From positions 62,001 to 126,000 of the forward strand of contig CBFHNR010000006.1 of assembly GCA_965657215.1 (NCBI GenBank): a stretch of 64,000 nt of DNA. The letters are read 5' to 3'. This DNA comes from JAHEJA01 sp965657215. Lineage in GTDB: Bacteria > Pseudomonadota > Alphaproteobacteria > Rhodobacterales > Rhodobacteraceae. The translations under genes and the position numbers were made by a program. Below the pieces are notes generated by a model, which searched no databases, had not been told where the DNA came from, and saw only the letters and a program-made list of their open reading frames with translations. This document shows positions 42,876-51,635 of the stretch, in pieces; position 1 is the first letter of the stretch; each line of letters starts with the position of its first letter.

Positions 42876-44261
42876 TTATGCCTCCTCTTCTTTCAACATC
42901 TGCTCATCTCGCCACCATGTCCCCAGCAAGATTTCTTTGACTTCACCCCACGTGCGATCAAAAGCTTCTCGTCCCCGAGAATAGGTATCGCGGTTAAATT
43001 CACGGTAATCAATTTCGTAAATCCCACTCACTTGTTCACCCGCTTGACCGACCAAAGCGGTAAAGTCTTGACGATAGGTCGTCATGAAATCGCCGAAATA
43101 AGCTTGGATGACATTTGCCAAATCCGTTTGTTGACCCGCATCAAACCGAGTGATCAGCGCGCGAACAGCATCCCATTCAAACTTTATTTCAGGCAACCCG
43201 TCACGCCGACGTTGCGTATTTTCGCCATCCTCTATTGAGGCAAATGTCGAATAGAGCATATCGAAAAAGCGACCCGTTGAGTCAAATTCAAGGAAAGATG
43301 CTCCGAGCGGGACCAAAAGAATATCGGCCGCAGACAGTGCATTGATCGTGAGATATCCAAGGGCAGGGGGTGTATCCAGCAAGATGATATCATATTTATC
43401 AAGCAGTTCTTCGTTTTCCAAAAACCCTTGCAGCGCATCCCACAGAGGCCAATTGCGCGCCTGCATGCGCCAAACCGGAACCTGAAATTCAGCCCAGTAC
43501 AAGTTGAGTTGAGCGCCAATGAGATCTATATTTGGCCAATGCGTTTTTTGAACAATATCGTCCGCACGTACCGTTAAGGCTTCGGTAAGGGTTTCATCCA
43601 ATGCTATGGGCGCCAACCCTTCTGCTTCGCGGACCTTGTTTTCCTCAAGCACATGGGCGGCATAATGTTTGGCCATTAAAGGGAACGCCGTTTGCCATTC
43701 GTCTTCGACCTTGCCACCCATGATTGACGTCATCGATCCTTGACTATCGAGATCGACGACGAGAACTTTATAGCCATCCAAAGCCGCTGACATAGCGAGA
43801 TGGGCGGCGGTACTAGTTTTTCCGACGCCCCCTTTGAAGTTCGCGACTGCGATTGTTTTGGCTTGGACGCCTTCGGGTCGGTAAGAGCGGTAGTTTTTGT
43901 TTGCGGCACCTTCTTTTGCGAAATGGTTTCGCAGCGAAACTACTTCATCGAGTGTAAACCATTTAGAACCACTTTCACCTTCGCCTTGTGGCAAGTCTGG
44001 GTTCGCTTTCAAAACACGGCGAAAATGAGCTGGAGCGACAGGGATCAAGTATTTGCAAATTTCCCAAGTCGAAAATTTACGAAGCCGTTTCTGTCCATCT
44101 GGAGAATACCCGCGTTTAGCGAGGTCATCGCGACCTCGTGCTACAAATGCGGCTGCTTTCGCAAATCGTGCTGTATCAACAGGGCCCGATAATTTTGCAG
44201 CTGCCTCAGCTGGATCAATACTCAGAAATTTAGGATGGTCATCTGTTGGTTTCGTTGCCAT
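42876..44261 (-). CDS. parA: Plasmid-type partition ATPase ParA
   Basis: A 461-aa ParA (type Ia) ATPase. The N-terminal 120 residues carry a MerR-like DNA-binding segment (FSTWEICKYLIPVAPAHFRR), as in self-regulating plasmid ParA proteins. The deviant Walker A is NFKGGVGKTSTAAHLA and the Walker B region is VLVVDLDSQGSMT, with IILLDTPPALGYLT after it. It is divergent from the rep gene, with the origin-like region between them. Confidence 0.93.
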   Translation of the reverse strand: MATKPTDDHPKFLSIDPAEAAAKLSGPVDTARFAKAAAFVARGRDDLAKRGYSPDGQKRLRKFSTWEICKYLIPVAPAHFRRVLKANPDLPQGEGESGSKWFTLDEVVSLRNHFAKEGAANKNYRSYRPEGVQAKTIAVANFKGGVGKTSTAAHLAMSAALDGYKVLVVDLDSQGSMTSIMGGKVEDEWQTAFPLMAKHYAAHVLEENKVREAEGLAPIALDETLTEALTVRADDIVQKTHWPNIDLIGAQLNLYWAEFQVPVWRMQARNWPLWDALQGFLENEELLDKYDIILLDTPPALGYLTINALSAADILLVPLGASFLEFDSTGRFFDMLYSTFASIEDGENTQRRRDGLPEIKFEWDAVRALITRFDAGQQTDLANVIQAYFGDFMTTYRQDFTALVGQAGEQVSGIYEIDYREFNRDTYSRGREAFDRTWGEVKEILLGTWWRDEQMLKEEEA

Positions 44262-44293
44262 AATATACCTATGATGTGCTCTGTTTTATTGTA

Positions 44294-44421
44294 TATGCGC
44301 ATAAACATGGCACATAGCAAAGTAAAAATAAAAGGCTGTAATGAAATCGAATTTAAATTCGTTAATATATTCTAATAGCACAGCTCTATAGTTGAATAGT
44401 ATTTAGTATATTTAATATACT
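44294..44421. repeat. Three perfect AT-rich palindromes upstream of parA
   Basis: TATGCGCATA (44294-44303), CGAATTTAAATTCG (44348-44361) and AGTATATT-T-AATATACT (44405-44421). Perfect palindromes next to parAB are candidates for parS centromere or ParA operator sites, and the AT-rich stretch suits an origin melting region. Only symmetry and position support this. Confidence 0.5.
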
Positions 44422-44477
44422 TTGCTTAGAAAAAATTATTTTTTATCAATAGGTTACATATTTTACAGTCCCCAAAT

Positions 44478-44587
44478 ACAGGGTTAAGGGGTACTTGTTA
44501 CAGGATGAAGAGGACCTAAATACGGGATTAAGGTAGCCGATTCTCGGGTTTTAGGGCGCTATGATTCGGGAAAGGGCGGGTTAGACA
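44478..44587. repeat. Iteron-like repeats with 22-bp period (candidate replication origin)
   Basis: Similar 12-bp cores start exactly 22 bp apart at 44478 (ACAGGGTTAAGG), 44500 (ACAGGATGAAGA), 44522 (ACGGGATTAAGG), 44544 (TCGGGTTTTAGG) and, weaker, 44566 (TCGGGAAAGGGC). Rep_3 initiators act on direct repeats of about this size. The block lies between parA and rep, beside a DnaA box and an AT-rich segment. Confidence 0.7.
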
Positions 44588-44622
44588 CTGTTTTTTACCT
44601 AATTAGTGTCTAGGCGTAAAAC

Positions 44623-44631
44623 TTATCCACA
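44623..44631 (+). other. Consensus DnaA box
   Basis: TTATCCACA, an exact match to the consensus DnaA-binding 9-mer, 36 bp after the last iteron-like repeat and 101 bp before rep. It supports an origin here that uses host DnaA. Confidence 0.7.
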
Positions 44632-44732
44632 GAGCGATCCCGTAAGTTGGTACCTGAGGTGAGATCATAAAACAAGAAGGGGACCAATTTACAGGGACCT
44701 GAGGCCGACTTGTTCTGAGGTTCCTTTGTGCT

Positions 44733-45941
44733 ATGCTAAGCAAAAAAGAAAAGAGCAGATATATGAATACGATTCGATCAGAAATGCTTCAAGGCGCATT
44801 GCGGCGGGAAACGGTTAAAAAGAATGTGGCAGCCATCCACGTCTCAGGCAAGCTCACGCTACTACAACGTAAACTATCTAATGTCCTCTTGTTGAATGCT
44901 TATGACACGCTCATGAGCCGTCAGAGCCATCGGATAGACGCACGTACCCTGTGTACGATGGTGGGATATAATTCTAATGACATGGAAACGCTCAAGGCCT
45001 CTTTGAGGGGATTGGCGGAGACCGTTGCGGAATGGGATATGTTGGATGATCAAGGGCGGCAGGAATGGGGTGTCTCGGCGCTTTTGTCTTTCGCCAAGTT
45101 GAAAGAGGGCATATGTGAGTATGCCTATTCTCCGGCACTGGCGGAAAAGTTGCATGACCCAAAAGTCTTTGCCCTGATCAACCTCAATATTCAGCGGCAA
45201 TTCACGGGAGGGCATGCGCTCGCGCTCTATGAGAATTGTTTTCGGTTTGTCAAAACGGGCAGCACCGGTTGGTGGGACATTGATATCTTTCGCCGTCTCA
45301 TGGGTGTTGAGGAATCTGAGTATTATAAATCGTATAAACACCTCAATGCGAAAATCATCAAACCAGCTGTGAGTGAAGTGAACAAAGTAAGCGACATAAT
45401 TGTTGAGCCTGAAATTCGCAAACAAGGGCGGACGGTGTCGCATATTCGGTTCCTCATCCGGCATAATCCTCAGTTGGCGATTATGAATATCGACGATGGG
45501 GCAGGGGTGCGGAACACGACGATCTACGACAGTCTGCGCAAATTGGGGGTGTCGGATCGCCTCGCGCGGCAATGGATCAGTGAACATGGCGAAGATTACG
45601 TGACACAAAAGATGGCCTATGTCGCCGCACAGGGGAGCGTCAAAAACCCTGCGCGCTATTTAAGCGCGGCAATTAACCAGAATTTCCAAGAGGACACGGA
45701 CGTTACACCAGCTGCGCCGACCTCTGAGCGGGCAATTCGGTTAGCGCGGATTCAAAAAGTGGTCGCCGCACGCTCACCGACGCAACGCGATGCGGACAAG
45801 CGGTTGTTTGTGTCGCAATTGCAAAGCAATCAAGAACGCGATGATTTTGAGCGTCACGGATGGATGTCAGCGATTAATCACATGGCGATTGTTGAATTCT
45901 GGACCGATCTCATGCCTGATGCGATGAGGGCAGGGGACTAG
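44733..45941 (+). CDS. Rep_3-type (RepB-like) plasmid replication initiator
   Basis: A 402-aa initiator with two winged-helix-like halves typical of Rep_3 proteins. The first is around LLQRKLSNVLLLNAYDTL to LRGLAETVAEWDM. The second is around GHALALYENCFRFVKTGSTG and LMGVEESEYYKSYKHLNAKI, the usual Rep_3 block. A C-terminal extension with helix-turn-helix-like LGVSDRLARQWISEHGED follows. It binds iterons and opens the origin. An alternative start is Met at 44763. It is divergent from parAB, a layout known for Roseobacter RepB-type replicons. Confidence 0.85.
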   Translation: MLSKKEKSRYMNTIRSEMLQGALRRETVKKNVAAIHVSGKLTLLQRKLSNVLLLNAYDTLMSRQSHRIDARTLCTMVGYNSNDMETLKASLRGLAETVAEWDMLDDQGRQEWGVSALLSFAKLKEGICEYAYSPALAEKLHDPKVFALINLNIQRQFTGGHALALYENCFRFVKTGSTGWWDIDIFRRLMGVEESEYYKSYKHLNAKIIKPAVSEVNKVSDIIVEPEIRKQGRTVSHIRFLIRHNPQLAIMNIDDGAGVRNTTIYDSLRKLGVSDRLARQWISEHGEDYVTQKMAYVAAQGSVKNPARYLSAAINQNFQEDTDVTPAAPTSERAIRLARIQKVVAARSPTQRDADKRLFVSQLQSNQERDDFERHGWMSAINHMAIVEFWTDLMPDAMRAGD

Positions 45942-45967
45942 GACCAAAGGGGATGTTTCCGAAATGA

Positions 45968-45993
45968 AAAAGGCCCGCTGACGCGGGCCTTTT
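45968..45993. terminator. Bidirectional terminator between rep and idh
   Basis: AAAAGGCCCGC and GCGGGCCTTTT form a perfect 11-bp stem with loop TGAC, in the gap between convergent rep and idh. Confidence 0.88.
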
Positions 45994-46014
45994 GCTGTTT
46001 AGTTTGATCGACGC

Positions 46015-48231
46015 TTATGCGTCGATGATTGCGTTGAAAATCGCGCTTGGGCGCATCACGGATGCAACCTTTGATGGGTCAGCGTGGTAATACCCACCCA
46101 GATCCGCAGGCTTGCCTTGGACAGCGGCGAATTCGGCCGTGATGGCCTCTTCGTTTTCAGCCAATTGCGCGGCGATCGGCGCAAAGTGTGCGGCGATTTC
46201 TGCGTTGTCTGTCTGAGCCGCCAAAGCCTCTGCCCAGTATTTGGCAAAATAGAAGTGGCTATCGCGGTTGTCTGGTTTTCCAACACGGCGTTCTGGGGAT
46301 TTGTTATTGTCCAAAATGCCTTGGGTTGCGGCATCGACTGCGGCGCCTAGGATGCCTGCTTTTGGATTGCCTTTTACCTCAGCTAAGAAGCTCAACGATT
46401 CTCCAAGCGCACAGAATTCACCAAGTGAGTCCCAACGGAGGTGGTTTTCGTCAACCAATTGCTCAACGTGCTTTGGAGCAGAGCCGCCAGCGCCCGTTTC
46501 AAACAAACCACCGCCATTCATAAGTTTTACGATAGAGAGCATTTTAGCAGATGTGCCGAGTTCCAAGATAGGGAACAAGTCGGTCAAATAATCGCGCAAG
46601 ACGTTCCCCGTGATTGCAATGCTATCTGCCCCTGTGCGGATGGTTTCCAACGTGAGGCGTGTCGCTTCGCGTGGGGCCATGATTTGGAAGTTATCTGCAA
46701 CACCTTGCTCGGCCAAAATCGTATTTACATAGGTGATGAGCTGCGCATCATGGGCGCGCTCAGCATCAAGCCAGAAAATCGCCTGAGAGCCAGTTGCCTT
46801 TTGACGCGCAACAGCCAAGTTGATCCAGTCGATGATGGGGGCTTTTTTCGCAGTGGATGAGCGCCAAATATCGCCAGCCTCAACCGCGTGAGAATGCAGC
46901 ACATCACCGTTTTCAAGCACATAGCGCACAGTGCCATTTTCTGACATTTCAAAGGTTGTTGGGTGGCTGCCGTATTCTTCGGCTTTTTGCGCCATGAGGC
47001 CAACATTGCCAACGGTGCCTGATGTGGTTGGGTCAAGGGCGCCTGTTTCTTTGAAGTAAGAGATGGTTTCATCATAGACAGGGGCATAGCAATTATCAGG
47101 AATCACACATTTTGTGTCGCCTTCTTTACCATCTGGTCCCCAGCCTTTGCCACCGGCGCGGATGACTGCAGGCATTGAGGCGTCGATAATGACGTCGGAG
47201 GGAACATGAAGGTTGGTGATGCCCTTGTCAGAGTTCACCATATACATGTCAGGTTGCGCAGCCATCGCCGCATTGAAATCCGCCATGATGTCGGCGTTAT
47301 CTGCGACACGATCCAACACGTCACCTAGGCCAGAATTGGGGTTCACCCCTGCGGCGGCCAGTGCGTCGGCGTGTTTTGTGAATACGTCTTCAAAGAACAC
47401 GGATACTGCGTGGCCGAAGATGATTGGGTCAGAGACCTTCATCATTGTGGCCTTCATATGCAAGGAAAAGAGGATGCCTTGTTCTTTTGCCGCTTGGATT
47501 TCGGCGCGGAGGAAATCACGCAGCGCTTTGGCGGACATGAATGTCGCGTCAACAACGGTGCCTTCGATCAAATCTAGGCCGTCTTTGAGAACAGTTACAT
47601 CCCCGTTTTCCGCGATAAATTCGATTTTCGCCTTGCCCGCTTGGGCCGCAGTGATCGTTGCTGATTTTTCGTTGGAATAGAAATCATTGCCTGACATTGA
47701 GGCAACATGCGTTTTTGAAGTGCTTGACCAAACGCCCATAGAGTGCGGGTTCTTCATCGCGTAGTTTTTGACGGCACGTGCGGCGCGGCGATCTGAGTTG
47801 CCTTCGCGCAGGACAGGGTTCACAGCGGAGCCTTTGATCGTGTCGTATTTCGCGCGGATGGCTTTTTCTTCGTCTGTGCTTGGGCTTTCTGGGTAATCAG
47901 GAAGCGCGTAGCCTTGGGATTGCAATTCTTTGACGGCTTCGACCAACTGCGGCACGGAAGCCGAAATGTTAGGAAGCTTGATCACATTGGCTTCTGGTGT
48001 TTTCACCAAATCGCCAAGTTCGGCCAAATCGTTGGATTGGCGCTGATCTTCGGTCAAAAATTCTGGAAAGGTCGAAATGATTCGCCCAGCCAATGAAATG
48101 TCTTTTGTGCCGACGCTGACACCAGCGGCTTTGGCGAAGGAGCGAATGATAGGAAGCAAAGACGCGCTGGCCAATTCAGGGGCTTCGTCTACAATTGTAT
48201 ACAATATATCGGCTTTTGATGTATCGGCCAT
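46015..48231 (-). CDS. icd: Monomeric NADP-dependent isocitrate dehydrogenase
   Basis: A 738-aa monomeric-type isocitrate dehydrogenase (usual length about 740), converting isocitrate to 2-oxoglutarate in the TCA cycle with NADPH. Recognisable family stretches are NSDRRAARAVKNYAMKNPHS (substrate site), MYMVNSDKGITNLHVPSDVI, ETGAGGSAPKHVEQL and LGGYYHADP at the C-terminus. The start MADTSKADILYT is used because an AAAGG ribosome site precedes it; the frame is open 22 codons further upstream. A core metabolic gene directly beside a plasmid-type rep gene is notable. Confidence 0.95.
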   Translation of the reverse strand: MADTSKADILYTIVDEAPELASASLLPIIRSFAKAAGVSVGTKDISLAGRIISTFPEFLTEDQRQSNDLAELGDLVKTPEANVIKLPNISASVPQLVEAVKELQSQGYALPDYPESPSTDEEKAIRAKYDTIKGSAVNPVLREGNSDRRAARAVKNYAMKNPHSMGVWSSTSKTHVASMSGNDFYSNEKSATITAAQAGKAKIEFIAENGDVTVLKDGLDLIEGTVVDATFMSAKALRDFLRAEIQAAKEQGILFSLHMKATMMKVSDPIIFGHAVSVFFEDVFTKHADALAAAGVNPNSGLGDVLDRVADNADIMADFNAAMAAQPDMYMVNSDKGITNLHVPSDVIIDASMPAVIRAGGKGWGPDGKEGDTKCVIPDNCYAPVYDETISYFKETGALDPTTSGTVGNVGLMAQKAEEYGSHPTTFEMSENGTVRYVLENGDVLHSHAVEAGDIWRSSTAKKAPIIDWINLAVARQKATGSQAIFWLDAERAHDAQLITYVNTILAEQGVADNFQIMAPREATRLTLETIRTGADSIAITGNVLRDYLTDLFPILELGTSAKMLSIVKLMNGGGLFETGAGGSAPKHVEQLVDENHLRWDSLGEFCALGESLSFLAEVKGNPKAGILGAAVDAATQGILDNNKSPERRVGKPDNRDSHFYFAKYWAEALAAQTDNAEIAAHFAPIAAQLAENEEAITAEFAAVQGKPADLGGYYHADPSKVASVMRPSAIFNAIIDA
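48194..48205. promoter_or_regulatory. GntR/VanR-like palindrome inside the 5' end of icd
   Basis: ATTGTATACAAT, a perfect 12-bp palindrome 26-37 nt into the coding region. It matches the ATTGT-N2-ACAAT pattern found upstream of the adjacent gntR. It may be an operator or simply the codons for Tyr-Thr-Ile-Val. Confidence 0.35.
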
Positions 48232-48447
48232 GTTTTTCTTACCTTTCCAGAGTAATTGGAAGCTATATTTGGTGAGGAGACTATCGTGAGCAGACATAAA
48301 ATATTTGCGTCAAAACGATACCCATCCTGCGGGAGCGAACACCGTCCTCTTAGAACATTCAGCGCCGTATATCAATTCGTCAATTCGGCACAGCCTCTTG
48401 TTTGAGGGCGAAGGGGGAGACGACATTTATAATTCCACACCACATTA

Positions 48448-48459
48448 ATTGTAGACAAT
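48448..48459. promoter_or_regulatory. Candidate GntR (FCD) operator upstream of gntR
   Basis: ATTGTAGACAAT: ATTGT and ACAAT arms with a 2-bp centre, typical of FCD-type GntR operators. It is 47 bp upstream of the GTG start of the gntR gene, in the 275-bp gap shared with icd. Confidence 0.55.
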
Positions 48460-48506
48460 ATGTATTATAGTTGGTTAGGCTTTGCATGACGTAAGGAACC
48501 CGCCAC

Positions 48507-49214
48507 GTGCCACAAACACCAAAAAGCAAAAAACTGATATGTCTTGAGGATCTGCGCCGACGCATTTTGACCCAAGACTTGGAACCCGCCTCCTATTTGG
48601 ATGAGGTTCAGTTGGCCGTGGAATACGACATTTCCCGTCCGCCTCTACGGGAGGTTCTCAATCAGCTGGCGGGCGAAGAATACGTCGTGCTTCACAAAAA
48701 CCGTGGCGCGCAAGTGATGCCTATGTCGCACAAGACCTTGCGCAATTTCTTTGTGGCGGCGCCGATGCTCTATGCTGCCGTGGCGCGATTGGCGGCGGAG
48801 CACGCGACCTCGGATCAAGTGGACCAATTGCGCGCTGTTCAAGCGGACTTTCGCGCGGCCATTGATCAATCAGACGGGGCTGAGCGCAGCTTGTTAAATC
48901 TGGAATTCCACCGCGTCATCGGCGACATGGCCGATAACGAATACCTCGCCCCAAGCTATCGTCGCTTGTTGATTGACCATACCCGCATCGGAATGACCTT
49001 TTATAATCCACGCAATGCCGCCCTCAGCAAACAGCGCAGCCTTGCCGCAGATCACCACGATGATTTCATCACGTTGATCCAAGAGGGGGACGCCGATGGT
49101 GCCGCTGCCCTTGCGATTGCACATTGGGATTTGTCTCGCTCTGAAATCGAAAATTTTGCAACGCCTGTTGGGTTGCACATTCCCCTTGGCTCTGCGCCAA
49201 GCGGACCACTTTGA
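48507..49214 (+). CDS. GntR-family regulator (FCD type)
   Basis: A 235-aa regulator with an N-terminal winged helix (LRRRILTQDLEPASYLDEVQ, then ISRPPLREVLNQLAGEEYV) and an all-helical FCD ligand domain. Metal-binding His-type residues lie in LLNLEFHRVIGDMADN and LAADHHDDFITLI. It starts with GTG, behind AAGGA. It heads a same-strand run with the DapA-like lyase, aldehyde dehydrogenase and FAD oxidase, which it probably controls. Confidence 0.88.
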   Translation: MPQTPKSKKLICLEDLRRRILTQDLEPASYLDEVQLAVEYDISRPPLREVLNQLAGEEYVVLHKNRGAQVMPMSHKTLRNFFVAAPMLYAAVARLAAEHATSDQVDQLRAVQADFRAAIDQSDGAERSLLNLEFHRVIGDMADNEYLAPSYRRLLIDHTRIGMTFYNPRNAALSKQRSLAADHHDDFITLIQEGDADGAAALAIAHWDLSRSEIENFATPVGLHIPLGSAPSGPL

Positions 49215-49225
49215 AAGGATCCTAA

Positions 49226-50131
49226 ATGAAATTTGATGGCATTTATACGCCCTTGATCACACCCTACACCCAAGAGGGTCAGATAGATCGCGCGGCGTTT
49301 GCAGCGCAGATTGAACACCTGATCGCGTCGGGCATTCACGGATTGATCAACGGTGGATCGACAGGCGAATATTACGCGCAATCCATGCAAGAGCGCCAAG
49401 AGATGGCCGCCTTTGCCAAAGAAGTCATCGGGGATCGGGTTCCATTGATTATTGGGACCGTTGCCATTCGCCAAGAGGATTCTATCGAGATGGCGGAAAC
49501 GGCGGCCAAGATTGGGGCGGATGCGCTCTTGATCGGGACGCCGCCTTATGCGGTGCCAACAGAACGGGAAAACGCATTGAATGCCCTCGCGATTGATCGC
49601 GCGGCTGATTTGCCCATCATGCTCTATAACTATCCCGGACGTATGGGTGTTGAGATGGGCGAAGAATTCTTGGACCGTGTTGGACGGAGCCGAAATTTCT
49701 GTGCCATCAAAGAAAGCTCAGGCGATATCAACCGTGTGCATCTCTTGGCGCGCGATTACCCCCATATTCAAATGTCCTGCGGAATGGATGATCAAGCCTT
49801 GGAATTCTTTGCATGGGGTGCTCAAAGCTGGGTCTGTGCAGGGTCCAATTTCTTGCCCAAGGAACATATCGCCCTTTGGAAGGCCTGCCGCGTTGAGGGC
49901 AACTTTGACAAGGGGCGGCGGATCATGTCGGCGATGATGCCGTTGATGCGTGTGCTAGAGCAGGGGGGCAAATTCATTCAATGCGTGAAATATGGCTGTG
50001 AAATCACTGGCCAATACGCAGGCCCGCCGCGTCCACCCCTGAAGGGATTGAACAAAGACGACAAACGGCAATTAGAACAAGTGGTGCGCGTGTTAAAGCG
50101 TACGATTTCAGATATCGAAGCGGAGGCGTGA
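49226..50131 (+). CDS. Dihydrodipicolinate synthase-family lyase/deaminase
   Basis: A 301-aa class I aldolase-like enzyme of the DapA/NAL family. The substrate-site motif is NGGSTGEYYAQSMQER, the catalytic Tyr is in MLYNYPGRMG and the Schiff-base Lys in FCAIKESSGD. Location in a catabolic operon argues against lysine biosynthesis. In similar gene sets (FAD amine oxidase, aldehyde dehydrogenase, DapA-like) this family acts as a pyrroline-hydroxycarboxylate deaminase of hydroxyproline breakdown. Other sugar-acid dehydratase or aldolase roles are possible. Confidence 0.82.
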   Translation: MKFDGIYTPLITPYTQEGQIDRAAFAAQIEHLIASGIHGLINGGSTGEYYAQSMQERQEMAAFAKEVIGDRVPLIIGTVAIRQEDSIEMAETAAKIGADALLIGTPPYAVPTERENALNALAIDRAADLPIMLYNYPGRMGVEMGEEFLDRVGRSRNFCAIKESSGDINRVHLLARDYPHIQMSCGMDDQALEFFAWGAQSWVCAGSNFLPKEHIALWKACRVEGNFDKGRRIMSAMMPLMRVLEQGGKFIQCVKYGCEITGQYAGPPRPPLKGLNKDDKRQLEQVVRVLKRTISDIEAEA

Positions 50132-50133
50132 TT

Positions 50134-51633
50134 ATGAGCGATCTATTAACAACCCAAGAATACCAAGCCATCGCAAAAGACCTATCTTTGCCAACTCAAG
50201 CCTTTATCGACGGCAGCTTTCGTGCCGCGCAATCGGGTGCCACGTTCGATACGGTAAACCCTGCAACAGGCGATGTTCTGGCAAAAATCGCATCTTGTGA
50301 TGGTGCGGATGTGGATCTTGCAGTGGAAAAAGCACGCGATGCCTTTGAAGACGGGCGTTGGTCGCGCCTGCATCCAAGTGAGCGCAAAGAGGTTCTGATC
50401 AAGCTTGCGAAATTGATCAAACGCAATGCGCGGGAATTGGCGGTCATTGAAAGCCTCGATAGCGGCAAAACCATTTTTGATTGTGAAACGGTCGATGTGC
50501 CTGAGACAATCAATTGCCTCATCTGGCATGCGGAATTGATCGACAAAATCTATGATCAAACGGCCCCGATGTCGGATGATCATATGGCGATGATTGTGCG
50601 TGAACCTGTCGGAGTTGTTGGGCTCGTCTTGCCCTGGAATTTCCCATTATTGATGTTGGCATGGAAAATCGGGCCTGCCTTGGCGGCAGGATGTTCGGTG
50701 GTGGTAAAACCTGCTGAGGAAACGACATTATCCACCTTGCGCATCGCTGAATTGGCAATGGAGGCAGGCATTCCTGCGGGAGTGTTCAATGTTGTGACGG
50801 GCGACGGTCCAAACGTTGGTGAACCTTTGGGGCGGCATATGGATGTGGATATGGTGTCCTTCACGGGATCCACGCAGACGGGCCGTCGGTTCTTGGGCTA
50901 TTCCTCTGAGAGCAACCTCAAGGAAGTCACGTTGGAAATGGGGGGAAAGAACCCAGCTGTTGTGATGGAGGACGCTGAAAATCTAGATCGGGTTGCGGCC
51001 CATTTGGTAAATGGCGCTTTCTGGAATATGGGGGAAAATTGCTCTGCCTCGTCACGATTGATTGTGCATCGTGATGTCAAAGACGCGTTGTTGAAACGTA
51101 TTGTTGCCCATGCACGGGAATGGCCCATGGGAGATCCGCTTGATCCAACCAATCGCGTTGGTGCCTTGGTGTCCCAAGCGCATTTCGACAAAGTTGCGGC
51201 CTATCTGAAAACTGATGCCACTGTGATCATGGGTGGATCCGCGCAGGACGGATTTGTGGAACCCACGATTTTGGACATCACCGATAATGATGCGCCCCAA
51301 GTGCGCGAAGAAATCTTTGGCCCTGTGTTGGTTGTGCAAACAATTGACAGCTTTGATCAAGCGATTGCCTTGGCAAATGAAACGGAATACGGCCTTGCCG
51401 CCTCTCTGTTCACGAGCAACGTAAAACGCGCCTTGCGTGGGGCGCGGATGATCAAAGCGGGGACAGTCACGGTTAATAGCTTTGGCGAGGGGGATATCTC
51501 CACACCCTTTGGTGGGTTCAAACAATCGGGCTTTGGCGGGCGCGACAATGGCATCCACGCCCATGAGCAATATACCCAGACCAAAACCATTTGGCTGGAC
51601 CTCAGCGATGATCAGGATGAGGCGGTCGATTAA
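50134..51633 (+). CDS. Aldehyde dehydrogenase (PuuC-like)
   Basis: A 499-aa aldehyde dehydrogenase. Motifs are VGLVLPWNFPLLMLAWKIGP, FTGSTQTGR, catalytic Glu in TLEMGGKNP and Cys in NMGENCSASSR. The C-terminal FGGFKQSGFGGRDNG is also present. The sequence style is closest to gamma-glutamyl-aminobutyraldehyde/betaine-aldehyde dehydrogenases. The ATG at 50134 follows GGAGG; dapA-like and this gene are effectively adjacent. It should oxidise an amino- or keto-aldehyde made in the same operon. Confidence 0.85.
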   Translation: MSDLLTTQEYQAIAKDLSLPTQAFIDGSFRAAQSGATFDTVNPATGDVLAKIASCDGADVDLAVEKARDAFEDGRWSRLHPSERKEVLIKLAKLIKRNARELAVIESLDSGKTIFDCETVDVPETINCLIWHAELIDKIYDQTAPMSDDHMAMIVREPVGVVGLVLPWNFPLLMLAWKIGPALAAGCSVVVKPAEETTLSTLRIAELAMEAGIPAGVFNVVTGDGPNVGEPLGRHMDVDMVSFTGSTQTGRRFLGYSSESNLKEVTLEMGGKNPAVVMEDAENLDRVAAHLVNGAFWNMGENCSASSRLIVHRDVKDALLKRIVAHAREWPMGDPLDPTNRVGALVSQAHFDKVAAYLKTDATVIMGGSAQDGFVEPTILDITDNDAPQVREEIFGPVLVVQTIDSFDQAIALANETEYGLAASLFTSNVKRALRGARMIKAGTVTVNSFGEGDISTPFGGFKQSGFGGRDNGIHAHEQYTQTKTIWLDLSDDQDEAVD

Positions 51634-51635
51634 CT

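Noticed and set aside
44874..45608. 244-codon open frame antisense to the rep gene
   Set aside because: No ribosome site or recognisable domain; fully overlapped by a clear Rep_3 initiator.
49226..50131. DapA of lysine biosynthesis
   Set aside because: It is in an operon with a GntR regulator, an aldehyde dehydrogenase and an FAD oxidase, so a catabolic DapA-family enzyme is more likely.
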